From positions 1,426,001 through 1,490,000 of the forward strand of contig NC_018866.1 of assembly GCF_000305775.1 (NCBI RefSeq): DNA of 64,000 nucleotides. The letters run 5' to 3'. A model generated the notes under the pieces. That model had not been told where the DNA came from. It ran no database searches and worked only from the letters and a program-made list of their open reading frames with translations. Position 1 is the first letter of the stretch. Every line of letters starts with the position of its first letter. Source of the stretch: Dehalobacter sp. DCA (lineage in GTDB: Bacteria; Bacillota; Desulfitobacteriia; Desulfitobacteriales; Syntrophobotulaceae). Positions 47,331 to 55,494 of the stretch are shown here, piece by piece. The position numbers were made by a program, and so were the translations under genes.

Positions 47331-47435
47331 ATCTACGTAATGGATAGCCAGCGTCAAGTGAAGCACGATGCGGAGCGCGGATGTTTGCGCCACGGAGGGC
47401 GCAATCTTCCGAAAGCGGCTATCCATTACGTAGAT
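47331..47435 (-). repeat. interspersed palindromic element, copy 5, in the pyrR-pyrB gap
   Basis: Reverse orientation. The outer arms ATCTACGTAATGGATAGCC and GGCTATCCATTACGTAGAT form a perfect 19-bp stem. The inner hairpin is TTGCGCC/GGCGCAA, with G-C pairs in place of the A-T/G-T pairs of other copies. The core GCTTTCGG, GCGCTCCGCATCGTGCTTCAC and GACGCTGG is conserved. It lies just after the attenuator terminator in the 395-bp gap 47179-47573, so it appears only in read-through mRNA ahead of pyrB. Confidence 0.88.
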
Positions 47436-47456
47436 TTACCCGATCATCGTAATCCC

Positions 47457-47542
47457 CAAAAAAGAAAAACCTCCCACCAAAAGGAAGGCAGGAGGAATTG
47501 AATAATCAACTTTCTCGCTTTCCCTTGGCTATCTCTCAGGAT
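47457..47542 (-). promoter_or_regulatory. PyrR-dependent attenuator before pyrB
   Basis: On the minus strand a PyrR-loop-like segment (47542-47522, ATCCTGAGAGATAGCC) is followed by a terminator: CCTCCTGCC pairs with GGTGGGAGG (47495-47487 and 47478-47470, two G-U pairs) and then TTTTTCTTTTTT. The pattern is that of Bacillus pyr attenuators, where UMP-bound PyrR frees the terminator. The binding loop is less canonical than the first one. Confidence 0.75.
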
Positions 47543-47573
47543 AACATTTAAAGGGTTGGACTCAAAATGTTCG

Positions 47574-48220
<647 letters not shown>

Positions 48221-48254
48221 TTTTAAAGGCAACTGATTCAATTTTATCATAATT

Positions 48255-48283
48255 AGTTTAGTGTACTATGCATCAAATGTCAA
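48255..48283 (-). promoter_or_regulatory. promoter of the pyr operon
   Basis: Minus-strand TTGACA (48278-48283), a 17-base spacer and TAAACT (48255-48260). The -35 overlaps the last codons of rluD. The transcript would start near 48248, giving a leader of about 130 nt that contains the whole first PyrR attenuator. Confidence 0.8.
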
Positions 48284-49245
48284 TCGCTATTCTTTAGCTT
48301 TTCCAGAACGTCCCGAAATGATTCGGGTGGATCTGCCGTAAATGTCATCTTTTCTCCGGTCCGCGGATGAATGAAACTCAGTGTCTCGGCATGAAGAACC
48401 TGCCCGGTCAAGCCAAAAGGATTTTTCTTTGGCCCGTAAAGCGGGTCTCCCAGCACAGGGTGTTTCAAATATGCCATATGCACTCTGATCTGGTGGGTCC
48501 TTCCTGTATCCAACACCGCCTTGATCTCGGTAAAATGCATAAATCGTTCCAGAACATAATAGTGCGTCACCGCATTGCGGGAATTCTTAAAAACAACCGC
48601 CATTTTCTTACGATCCTTTGGATCTCTGCCAATGGGTGCATCCACAGTTCCCGACGGTTCCGACATTAATCCGTGAATGACAGCCCTGTAGCTTCGTCCG
48701 ACACTGTGCTCTTTAATCTGATGGGCAAGATGATGATGCGCGTTATCCGTTTTGGCAACAACCAACAGCCCGGAAGTATCTTTGTCGATTCGGTGAATAA
48801 TTCCCGGGCGGATGACACCATTAATCCCGGAGAGGTTTTGGCAGTGATACAGCAGTGCGTTGACCAGCGTTCCGCTCCACGCACCAGGAGCAGGATGCAC
48901 CACCATGCCCTGGGGTTTATTGACGACGAGAAGATCATCGTCTTCATACACAATTTCCAGCGGTAATTCTTCAGGCAGAACATCCAGCTTCTGCGCAGGA
49001 GGAATACTGATCTCAATACGGTCTTCTTCCTGAACCCGGTAATTGGCCTTCTTAGGCTGGCTATTGACCAGCACGCGTTCCTGCTGGATAAGGTTTTGTA
49101 TATAGCTTCTGCTCAGTGAGGTGCATTCCGCCAGCGCCGTATCCAGCCGCTGGCCGGGAGCTGCCTGAACAAACTGCCATTCCTCGCTGTCCGGCTCCTC
49201 AATAAAATGATCCTGCGTTTCTTCTTCAAAATAATGATTCGTCAT
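48280..49245 (-). CDS. RluD-family rRNA pseudouridine synthase
   Basis: A 321-residue enzyme with an N-terminal S4 RNA-binding domain (about 30-90, L-D-T-A-L-A-E-C-T-S-L-S-R-S-Y) and a catalytic domain with H-R-I-D-K-D-T-S-G-L, whose aspartate is the nucleophile. It resembles RluD/YlyB, which modifies 23S rRNA. A 25-residue acidic N-terminal extension precedes the S4 domain. The order lspA-rluD-pyrR is classical in Firmicutes. It overlaps lspA by 20 bases. Confidence 0.92.
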   Translation of the reverse strand: MTNHYFEEETQDHFIEEPDSEEWQFVQAAPGQRLDTALAECTSLSRSYIQNLIQQERVLVNSQPKKANYRVQEEDRIEISIPPAQKLDVLPEELPLEIVYEDDDLLVVNKPQGMVVHPAPGAWSGTLVNALLYHCQNLSGINGVIRPGIIHRIDKDTSGLLVVAKTDNAHHHLAHQIKEHSVGRSYRAVIHGLMSEPSGTVDAPIGRDPKDRKKMAVVFKNSRNAVTHYYVLERFMHFTEIKAVLDTGRTHQIRVHMAYLKHPVLGDPLYGPKKNPFGLTGQVLHAETLSFIHPRTGEKMTFTADPPESFRDVLEKLKNSD

Positions 49246-49711
49246 TTGTATCCTCTTTCATTCGCATCAAAAGAATAATCAACAAGATACCGCCGATGAC
49301 AATCATGCTGTCGGCGATATTAAAAATATAGGACCAGACCTTGAAATCAAGAAAATCAATCACTTTTCCGGTAAGCAATCGGTCCCAGAGATTACCGAGC
49401 GCTCCGCCCCCGATCAGACCCATGCTTACCCGCATAAGCCTTTGTCCCTGCGGCACTTTTCTTTGAAAATAGAACAGGGCGGCAAGAACAATTACAGAAA
49501 CAGTGACCAGCACCCACTTTTGGCCCTGCAGCATGCCAAAGGCCGCACCGGGATTCAATATATATGTCAGATGGAAAAAGCCCGGGATAACGACCCGGCT
49601 TTCTCCCAGCGTCATATTGCTTTGAACGACCCATTTACTGAGACGGTCTAAGACTAAGACAACGATCAGTGTTACCCAGGTATATAAGAATGGCAAAAGG
49701 TTACCCTCCAT
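49226..49711 (-). CDS. lspA: lipoprotein signal peptidase
   Basis: Membrane aspartyl protease that cuts prolipoprotein signal peptides. It has 161 residues with four hydrophobic segments. Both catalytic boxes are visible: N-P-G-A-A-F-G-M-L and G-G-A-L-G-N-L-W-D-R-L...G-x-V-I-D-F-L-D-F with the two aspartates. In most relatives it follows ileS or ylmH; here it follows pduL. Confidence 0.95.
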   Translation of the reverse strand: MEGNLLPFLYTWVTLIVVLVLDRLSKWVVQSNMTLGESRVVIPGFFHLTYILNPGAAFGMLQGQKWVLVTVSVIVLAALFYFQRKVPQGQRLMRVSMGLIGGGALGNLWDRLLTGKVIDFLDFKVWSYIFNIADSMIVIGGILLIILLMRMKEDTNDESLF

Positions 49712-49722
49712 CTAATGAATCA

Positions 49723-50304
49723 TTAATCCTCAATGATCACCGTTCCGGTATCTCCGTTTTTAAGCCCCAGCGCATTCGCTTCATCGGTATCGATGTGCAG
49801 ATCAAGTGCATAAGTTGATTTTACTCTGACCAGAACGTTATGAAGAATGCCGCCACGAGGTCCTTCAAAAAGCACTTTTACCATATCCTTATCCTTGATA
49901 CCATACTGCAGCGCATCGTCTTCACTGGCATGGATATGACGCATCGCAGCAATGACTCCGCGTTCCAGACTTACTTTTTTATCTCCGGCTGAAATATCAA
50001 TACCGGGTGTCCCTTCGGTATTGCCGGAATCTCTTGCCGAAATGTTTAATCCCATTTTAATCGCATCTGTCACAGCAAGTTCAATCTGGGTTTCATCACG
50101 GGCAGGCCCCAGGACACGGACTCCCTCAAGTTTCCCTTTGGGACCGATCAGTGTTACGGTCTCTTCAGCCGCAAACTGTCCGGGCTGACTCAAGTCTTTC
50201 TTTTTAGTAAGTGTACTGTTTTCACCAAAAAGCTGGTTGATATGTTCCTCCGAAAGATGAAGATGACGATTGGATATTCCAACCGGAACAGAAAATGTAC
50301 GCAT
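49723..50304 (-). CDS. pduL: PduL-type phosphate acyltransferase (phosphotransacylase)
   Basis: A 193-residue PduL enzyme interconverting acyl-CoA and acyl phosphate. N-R-H-x-H-L-S near residue 15 and R-H-I-H-A-S near 120 are the zinc-binding histidine motifs, and D-L-H-I-D-T-D-E-A-N closes the second barrel. No N-terminal microcompartment-targeting helix is seen and no pdu/eut shell genes lie here, so it probably acts as a cytosolic phosphotransacetylase for acetate metabolism. AGGAG precedes the ATG at 50304. Confidence 0.92.
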   Translation of the reverse strand: MRTFSVPVGISNRHLHLSEEHINQLFGENSTLTKKKDLSQPGQFAAEETVTLIGPKGKLEGVRVLGPARDETQIELAVTDAIKMGLNISARDSGNTEGTPGIDISAGDKKVSLERGVIAAMRHIHASEDDALQYGIKDKDMVKVLFEGPRGGILHNVLVRVKSTYALDLHIDTDEANALGLKNGDTGTVIIED

Positions 50305-50642
50305 GATGTTCACTCCTCAATGTTTGTTTGAATGATTGCTCCATGGTCCATGATCGCAACAATTGCTTGTCAAGAAGCTTTCCGACATAAATGACCGCAA
50401 TACTTTAATGTTTCTATTATAAACCAGATAGCTGCAGATATCCCGCACAGTACGTTCAAGATTCAAAAAAGACTTTTTTGTCTTCAAAGACTCCGATACC
50501 GGCAGACCTGGCATTGGGAACTAGAATTATTTTACCATATGAAGTCAAACCCCGCGACGGTACAGGAAGTGTAAAGGCGTTTAAATTGCCTTCACGGTGT
50601 CGAATACGTCATGGATGACATGGCATTCGGTTGAGAATACGG
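50305..50642. other. intergenic region upstream of pduL
   Basis: No convincing gene. It holds a minus-strand TATAAT near 50420 without a good -35, a small AAGAC/GTCTT hairpin near 50470, and about 115 bp of leader before pduL. No known riboswitch pattern was recognised. Confidence 0.4.
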
Positions 50643-50666
50643 AAAACTCGTCTCAGGACGAGTTTT
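50643..50666 (-). terminator. terminator downstream of sepF-yggT
   Basis: A ten-base perfect stem AAAACTCGTC / GACGAGTTTT with a TCAG loop, 52 bp past the yggT stop. Its own A/T ends supply a short U tract in either direction. Confidence 0.75.
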
Positions 50667-50717
50667 CTATTTGCGATATTCAATATCTCACTGCATTTGC
50701 TGGACGCTTCTTCCGTT

Positions 50718-51011
50718 CTAAATAATGAGCCTGGCAATAAGCGCATAAAGTGGCGCAAGAATCACACTTTTGATCAGCACGATGGCCAGGACAGCAAAAA
50801 ACGGGGCAAAATCCACCATCATTGCCTGGTTACCAAGCCGTATTTTTCGAAAAGGCCTCAAAAGTGGTTCAGTGATATCGTAAATGATCCGAATAAATCT
50901 GTTGCTTGGCGAATGAGGTATCCAGGATAAAATACAGCGTATGATTACAAGCCATTCCAGGATCAGAAGGACCTTGTCGATAATTGCGTAACTCCAATAA
51001 AGAATCGTAAT
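50718..51011 (-). CDS. YggT family membrane protein, start codon non-canonical
   Basis: About 97 residues. Two hydrophobic helices are seen: the first (W-S-Y-A-I-I-D-K-V-L-L-I-L-E-W-L-V-I-I-R) leads into the hallmark R-C-I-L-S-W-I-P-H, followed by I-Y-D-I-T-E-P-L-L-R-P-F-R; the second is D-F-A-P-F-F-A-V-L-A-I-V-L. This is plainly YggT (YlmG), which sits after sepF in Firmicutes. No ATG, GTG or TTG lies in frame between the sepF stop and the second half of the protein. The best candidate is an ATT at 51011, eight bases after a GGGGGGG tract that can act as ribosome binding site. An indel in that tract is the alternative. Confidence 0.82.
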   Translation of the reverse strand: MTILYWSYAIIDKVLLILEWLVIIRCILSWIPHSPSNRFIRIIYDITEPLLRPFRKIRLGNQAMMVDFAPFFAVLAIVLIKSVILAPLYALIARLII

Positions 51012-51057
51012 TCTGATTACCCCCCCAAGATTAATGCCTGTGGATGAATGCCTTCGG

Positions 51058-51585
51058 TTAATTGTTGATTTTAGGCCAGAGGATATCCCGCTCGGTCGTT
51101 TTGTAATTCAGCTCGCCGCTAATATCCACATTATTTGGGACAAACAGAAAAATACCATTGCCAACCTTCTGCATATTCCCACCTAAAGCATAGGTCGTAC
51201 CGCTGATAAAATCAACGATCCGCTGGGACAAATGACCGTCGGTCCGTTCCAGGTTCAGAATAACTGATTTGCGGGCTTTAAGGTGTTCGGCGATTCCCTG
51301 GGCTTCCTCGAAAGAGACCGGCTCTACGACGATGACCCTTACCTGCTTTTGGGTGTGAATGCTGACCACAGAAGCCTGTTTTCTTTTCAGGGCATTGTCT
51401 TTGTATGTTTCCCTGCTGAAGGATTCGCTTGGAGCAGGTTCTCTGAGCGCATTATCTCTGAAACTGCTGTTTCTGGACTTTTCTGCTCTTCCGGAATACT
51501 CTTCTTCTAATTCTTCAGGTTCGAAATCGTCCTCATCGTCCCCAAAACCCATAATACCTATAAATTTGTCAAGTATCTTTGCCAT
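51058..51585 (-). CDS. sepF: SepF, cell-division protein
   Basis: A 175-residue protein that anchors FtsZ to the membrane and bundles it. The N-terminal amphipathic helix (M-A-K-I-L-D-K-F-I-G-I-M-G), an acidic linker (about 15-75), and the SepF core (about 85-165, with V-I-L-N-L-E-R-T and R-I-V-D-F-I-S-G-T-x-Y-A-L-G-G) are all visible. The second of two ATGs is preferred: GGAGG lies six bases before it. Confidence 0.94.
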   Translation of the reverse strand: MAKILDKFIGIMGFGDDEDDFEPEELEEEYSGRAEKSRNSSFRDNALREPAPSESFSRETYKDNALKRKQASVVSIHTQKQVRVIVVEPVSFEEAQGIAEHLKARKSVILNLERTDGHLSQRIVDFISGTTYALGGNMQKVGNGIFLFVPNNVDISGELNYKTTERDILWPKINN

Positions 51586-51633
51586 TTTCATCCTCCATGA
51601 TTTTAATTTTTCAATAAGTTTTATTTAAAATAA

Positions 51634-52323
51634 TTAATTCCTGTGTCCAAAAATCGTGCTTCCGACCCGGACAATCGTAGTGCCCTCTTCGACCGCAGTT
51701 TCATAATCCTGGCTCATCCCCATCGACAAGTGGGGAAGCCCATTAGGCCCTCCGGCACCTTTCGTCAGTAAATCATCTCTGATCTCCCTGAGTTTCCGGA
51801 AATACCCTCTTGTTTCTTCGGGTCCGGCATTAAGGGCCCCAATCGTCATTAGTCCGTGAACAGTCACATAGGGGAAGTCGTGCACGCTATCCATAAAGTC
51901 CTGAAGTTCTTCGATCTCGAGACCGGCTTTGGCCTCATCCCTCGCAACATTGACCTGGACAAGCGTCTTCCATCTGATCTGGCGTTTTTCCCCTTCCAGA
52001 TTCAGCTTCTCCAGCAGAGCAAAGCGATCCAGCGAATGAATTAGCGCGATGCTGTCGTCTAGGTATTTTACCTTATTCGTCTGCAGACGGCCAATGATAT
52101 GCCACTGGCAATCCTGCGGCAGCAAGAGATGCTTGGTCTGCCACTCCTGTACTTTATTTTCCCCGAAAGCCCTTAAGCCTGCCCTGTATGCCTCCATGAT
52201 CCTGTCTTCAGGTACTGTCTTGGATACGGCCAGAAGTGCGATATCTTTCGGGCTGCGGCCTGCTCTCGCAGCAGCTGCCGCAATTTTTTGCTGTACTTCC
52301 GAAATGTTATTGATTATACTCAT
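51634..52323 (-). CDS. ylmE: YlmE/YggS family PLP homeostasis protein
   Basis: A PLP-binding barrel of 229 residues. The PLP lysine K35 lies in L-L-A-V-S-K-T, and G-E-N-K-V-Q-E and S-M-G-M-S-x-D-Y are family signatures. It regulates PLP levels rather than catalysing a known pathway step. The start ATG has GGAG upstream. Order pgeF-(HlyD-like)-ylmE-sepF-yggT. Confidence 0.94.
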   Translation of the reverse strand: MSIINNISEVQQKIAAAAARAGRSPKDIALLAVSKTVPEDRIMEAYRAGLRAFGENKVQEWQTKHLLLPQDCQWHIIGRLQTNKVKYLDDSIALIHSLDRFALLEKLNLEGEKRQIRWKTLVQVNVARDEAKAGLEIEELQDFMDSVHDFPYVTVHGLMTIGALNAGPEETRGYFRKLREIRDDLLTKGAGGPNGLPHLSMGMSQDYETAVEEGTTIVRVGSTIFGHRN

Positions 52324-52432
52324 TGGACTCCTGCCGCCTTTGTTGGCGTATGATCATTTATATGTTCTACATTTTCCTTGATTTCCCTGCTTCTTATGCA
52401 AGAAATGGCTTAATTTATTGATTTTTTTAAAA

Positions 52433-53410
52433 TCATGACTTTACATACATGCCTTCAATGCCCTCTCTCGGGCTAACGACAACCTGAACGCCCTCTGGAA
52501 GGCCTTCGACACAGACTAAATTCTCGTTGCTGTCCTTGACAATGACACTCTGGTAGCGGATCACGCCATCCTCCAGGACATAGACTCCTTTTTCCTCACC
52601 GGAGGTGCACAAGGCACTGGCAGGAACGACCAAACCCTTGGTCGGGGACCGAAATCTCCAGACAATTTCGCGTATCCTGTTCTCCGTGGTCCCTTGCACA
52701 TATTGACTAAAACGGATCACTGCTCCTCCGGGCTGCGCCGAAAGTTTCATGACCGTACCATAGCATTCTTCGTCATCAATCACAAACTCAACAACATCTC
52801 CAATAGCCAGGGAATCCTGGATCCCCAGATACACAAACACCCAGCTCGGATAGAGGTTGTTCACCATTTTGCCGATCGGGGAATGCAGACTGACCGTGGT
52901 ATTCTGACTGTTATCCGCAGACTGACCGTTCCCCTGGGCAGTCTCTGTCTGCTCTGTTTCTGTCCGATCATTTTGCGTCTGGGCCAATAATCTGTCCAGA
53001 TCCATATTCATCAGATTTTCCGGTGTCATGATCTGTTCCAGCCCGTCCCGCTGCGAATAAAACAGGCCCGAAACCGGTGCGCTTATCCATATTCCTGAGT
53101 CAGATTGCTCATGTCCTACTCCGGCAGGGATCACCCGGGCTACTGATTCACCCTTTTTAAATCTTCTTCCTTCCTCGCCAACCAGTACAACGGTTCCTTC
53201 AGCCGGCGCCGTCAGTACGGTTTCCGTATTGGCAAATACGGCCTTCACTGTTTTTTCGTGTTCTACAAGGCCCTGATGAACAGTCTCAAATGAAAGTGAG
53301 CCAGCAATCCACGATGACCGGTAATCCCAAAGGAATAGGCCGATTATAGACAAAACCAATATAATAAAAAATACATTAAATCTTTTTCTGGTTTTTTTAG
53401 CCATCATCAT
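52433..53410 (-). CDS. HlyD-like membrane-anchored periplasmic-adaptor-type protein
   Basis: A 325-residue protein with an N-terminal membrane helix (about 11-25) preceded by a basic stretch. It continues with a biotinyl-lipoyl-like beta region (about 60-110, A-P-A-E-G-T-V), a low-complexity Gln/Asn/Thr linker (about 150-180) and a beta-barrel C-terminal half with G-L-V-V-P-A-S-A-L near residue 265. The architecture is that of HlyD/MFP proteins. Homologues lie at this same place in the ylm cluster of many Clostridia with no partner transporter; their role is unknown, perhaps in septal envelope or sporulation. Confidence 0.72.
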   Translation of the reverse strand: MMMAKKTRKRFNVFFIILVLSIIGLFLWDYRSSWIAGSLSFETVHQGLVEHEKTVKAVFANTETVLTAPAEGTVVLVGEEGRRFKKGESVARVIPAGVGHEQSDSGIWISAPVSGLFYSQRDGLEQIMTPENLMNMDLDRLLAQTQNDRTETEQTETAQGNGQSADNSQNTTVSLHSPIGKMVNNLYPSWVFVYLGIQDSLAIGDVVEFVIDDEECYGTVMKLSAQPGGAVIRFSQYVQGTTENRIREIVWRFRSPTKGLVVPASALCTSGEEKGVYVLEDGVIRYQSVIVKDSNENLVCVEGLPEGVQVVVSPREGIEGMYVKS

Positions 53411-53428
53411 TCCTCTTACAAACAGTAC

Positions 53429-54229
53429 TTATGAGAATCCAATATAAGCGGCCATCCTGCCGGTTATCCCTTCTCTCCTATAAGAAAAGAATTCTCCGGG
53501 ATGACAGGATGTGCACATTTGAGCGGTCAATATATTCTCTGCGCGAATTCCGGCGGAGACCAACAACTGACGGTTTGCTTCCTGTAAATCCAGACTGTAC
53601 TCACCCTGTGCCGTTTCCGAAAGCACGGAAGGTTCGTTCCATTTTTCTCGAAATATTGAAGCGACGGAATCTCCAACGACATAACAGCAGGGTCCGATGC
53701 AGGGGCCGATGGCGGCCAAACATTCTTCCGCATCAGCTCCGACTTGAATCATCTTGTTCACCATTTCTTGGACGATATTGGCCGTCGTTCCTCTCCAGCC
53801 GGCATGCGCAAGCCCGATGATTCTGCTGTGCGGATGGAAAAAGAAGACAGGCACACAATCCGCATAAAAACTAAGCAGTCCTACGTCCTGCGCCGTAATC
53901 ATTCCGTCGCAGGACGGCAGCGCCGATACCAAGTCCTGCATACCCCTGCCCCGGTCTGTTTCTGCTACAAATCGAACAGCGGTACCGTGAACCTGTTCAG
54001 CGGCAACACAGTCTTCTGGTGAACGCCCTATTCCGGCCAGAAATATCCGTCTGTTATGTAAAACATCATCAATCGTATCACCGACATGCAAAGCCAGATT
54101 CAAAGAGGAATAAGGCGGGCTGCCGACGCCCCCGTCCCTGGTCGAGAACACGGCGGTTACTCCGTGAAGGGACCATTTAGGAATTGTCAGGTAAGCCAGT
54201 CCGCCGACCGTTTGTCTTTCCCATGCCAT
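53429..54229 (-). CDS. pgeF: PgeF/YlmD, purine nucleoside phosphorylase of the laccase-domain (DUF152) family
   Basis: About 266 residues. The zinc/copper-site residues lie in V-H-G-T-A near residue 80, H-A-G-W-R-G-T near 155 and C-I-G-P-C-C-Y. Family members are adenosine/inosine phosphorylases or editing enzymes of peptidoglycan precursors. The ATG at 54229 has GAGGT eight bases upstream; an ATG five codons earlier lacks one. Confidence 0.92.
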   Translation of the reverse strand: MAWERQTVGGLAYLTIPKWSLHGVTAVFSTRDGGVGSPPYSSLNLALHVGDTIDDVLHNRRIFLAGIGRSPEDCVAAEQVHGTAVRFVAETDRGRGMQDLVSALPSCDGMITAQDVGLLSFYADCVPVFFFHPHSRIIGLAHAGWRGTTANIVQEMVNKMIQVGADAEECLAAIGPCIGPCCYVVGDSVASIFREKWNEPSVLSETAQGEYSLDLQEANRQLLVSAGIRAENILTAQMCTSCHPGEFFSYRREGITGRMAAYIGFS

Positions 54230-54316
54230 ATGATTATACCTCATTGCAGTCAAACCTTAAATCATTTCTATCTATTATATCGAAAAAAACCTTTGAATAC
54301 AGCTCTCTTACAATCT

Positions 54317-54571
54317 TTAGTTGATATTGATTAAATCCCTGCCGTCGACCAGGATTACATCAATACCGATCTTGATCACTTTTTCCCAAGGAACAAATAC
54401 GTCGCCCGTCCTCCCACTGCCAAAAAAGCCTTTCCCCCGGGAGGAGGCCATGATAATGATGCCTTTCACAATCCCTTTTTCCAAATCCAGATCAAGGTCG
54501 ATGACCGGCCCTAAGCGCCGCCCGTCCTCTATGTTGATAATATCGAGTACCCTCAATTCAGAGACTCTCAT
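54317..54571 (-). CDS. YlmC/YmxH family PRC-barrel sporulation protein
   Basis: An 84-residue single PRC-barrel domain: M-R-V-S-E-L-R-V-L-D-I-I-N-I-E-D-G-R-R-L-G at the start and P-W-E-K-V-I-K-I-G-x-D-V-I-L-V at the end. It matches YlmC/YmxH, of unknown function, found after sigG in spore formers. AGGAGG lies nine bases before the ATG at 54571; the longer frame is not supported. Confidence 0.9.
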   Translation of the reverse strand: MRVSELRVLDIINIEDGRRLGPVIDLDLDLEKGIVKGIIIMASSRGKGFFGSGRTGDVFVPWEKVIKIGIDVILVDGRDLININ

Positions 54572-54640
54572 GGCAAAGCCCCTCCTCTCACTTACTATCA
54601 TATGAGGAGGGGGTGCAATCATGACATATTTGAATTGAAT

Positions 54641-55414
54641 TCAGACATGCTTGCGCATATACTTAAGAGCTGCCTTTTCCAGACGGGAAACCTGGGCTTG
54701 GGAGATCCCAATTTCGTCGGCCACTTCCATCTGGGTTTTGCCCTGGAAGAAGCGCAGCGAGATAATCTTCTTTTCCCTTTCTCCGAGTTTGCCCATACCT
54801 TCCTTGATCGAAATCGATTCCAGCCAAAGTTTGTCCGACTGTTTGTCATCACCGATCTGATCCATGACAAAAATTGGATCGCCACCATCATGATAGATCG
54901 GTTCAAAAAGCGACACAGGTTCCTGGATCGCATCGAGCGCAAAAATAACATCTTCATGGGAGATTTCCAGTTTCTCGGCAATCTCATTGATTGTCGGCTC
55001 CCGCGAGCACTCGGACGCCAGCTTGTCCCGAACCTGTAGGGCTTTATAAGCGATATCCCGTAAAGATCTGCTGACTCTGATCGGATTGTTATCCCTTAAA
55101 TAGCGCCGTATCTCCCCAATAATCATTGGGACAGCGTAGGTAGAAAACTTGACGTTCTGACCAAGATCAAAATTGTCGATCGCCTTCATCAGGCCAATAC
55201 AGCCTACCTGAAAAAGGTCGTCCACATGCTCCCCTCTATTGCTGAACCGCTGAATCACGCTGAGCACCAGCCGAAGATTTCCCCGGACTAGCTGTTCGCG
55301 GGCCGACTTGTCCCCAGCCTGAAATTTCAAAAACAGTTCTTTCATCTTGGCACCACTTAAGACGGGCAGTTTGGACGTATTCACCCCGCAGATCTCAACC
55401 TTGTTTAAGACCAT
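54641..55414 (-). CDS. sigG: sporulation sigma factor G
   Basis: Late forespore sigma factor, 257 residues. The start N-K-V-E-I-C-G-V-N-T-S-K-L-P is diagnostic of sigma-G (anti-sigma binding region), followed by region 2 (D-D-L-F-Q-V-G-C-I-G-L-M-K-A) and region 4 with the HTH (T-Q-M-E-V-A-D-E-I-G-I-S-Q-A-Q-V-S-R-L-E). The ATG at 55414 has GGAGG; the longer frame lacks support. It lies 80 bp after sigE. Confidence 0.96.
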   Translation of the reverse strand: MVLNKVEICGVNTSKLPVLSGAKMKELFLKFQAGDKSAREQLVRGNLRLVLSVIQRFSNRGEHVDDLFQVGCIGLMKAIDNFDLGQNVKFSTYAVPMIIGEIRRYLRDNNPIRVSRSLRDIAYKALQVRDKLASECSREPTINEIAEKLEISHEDVIFALDAIQEPVSLFEPIYHDGGDPIFVMDQIGDDKQSDKLWLESISIKEGMGKLGEREKKIISLRFFQGKTQMEVADEIGISQAQVSRLEKAALKYMRKHV

Positions 55415-55437
55415 TAAAATACCCTCCAGATGTGGTT

Positions 55438-55465
55438 TTTCATGGTTATTCTCTGGAGAGTATGC
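55438..55465 (-). promoter_or_regulatory. possible sigma-F/sigma-G promoter of sigG
   Basis: On the minus strand GCATA (55465-55461), a 16-base spacer and CATGAAA (55444-55438) resemble the G-x-AT(A/G)...CAT-x-x-TA pattern used by forespore sigma factors. It lies about 24 bases before the sigG ATG. Such a promoter is expected from Bacillus but the match is partial. Confidence 0.35.
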
Positions 55466-55494
55466 CCTAACCGCAGACAAGTTATTCCAAATCG

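Noticed and set aside
12292-47435. Palindromic elements as a CRISPR array
   Set aside because: Copies are kilobases apart with no regular spacing, no spacers and no cas genes.
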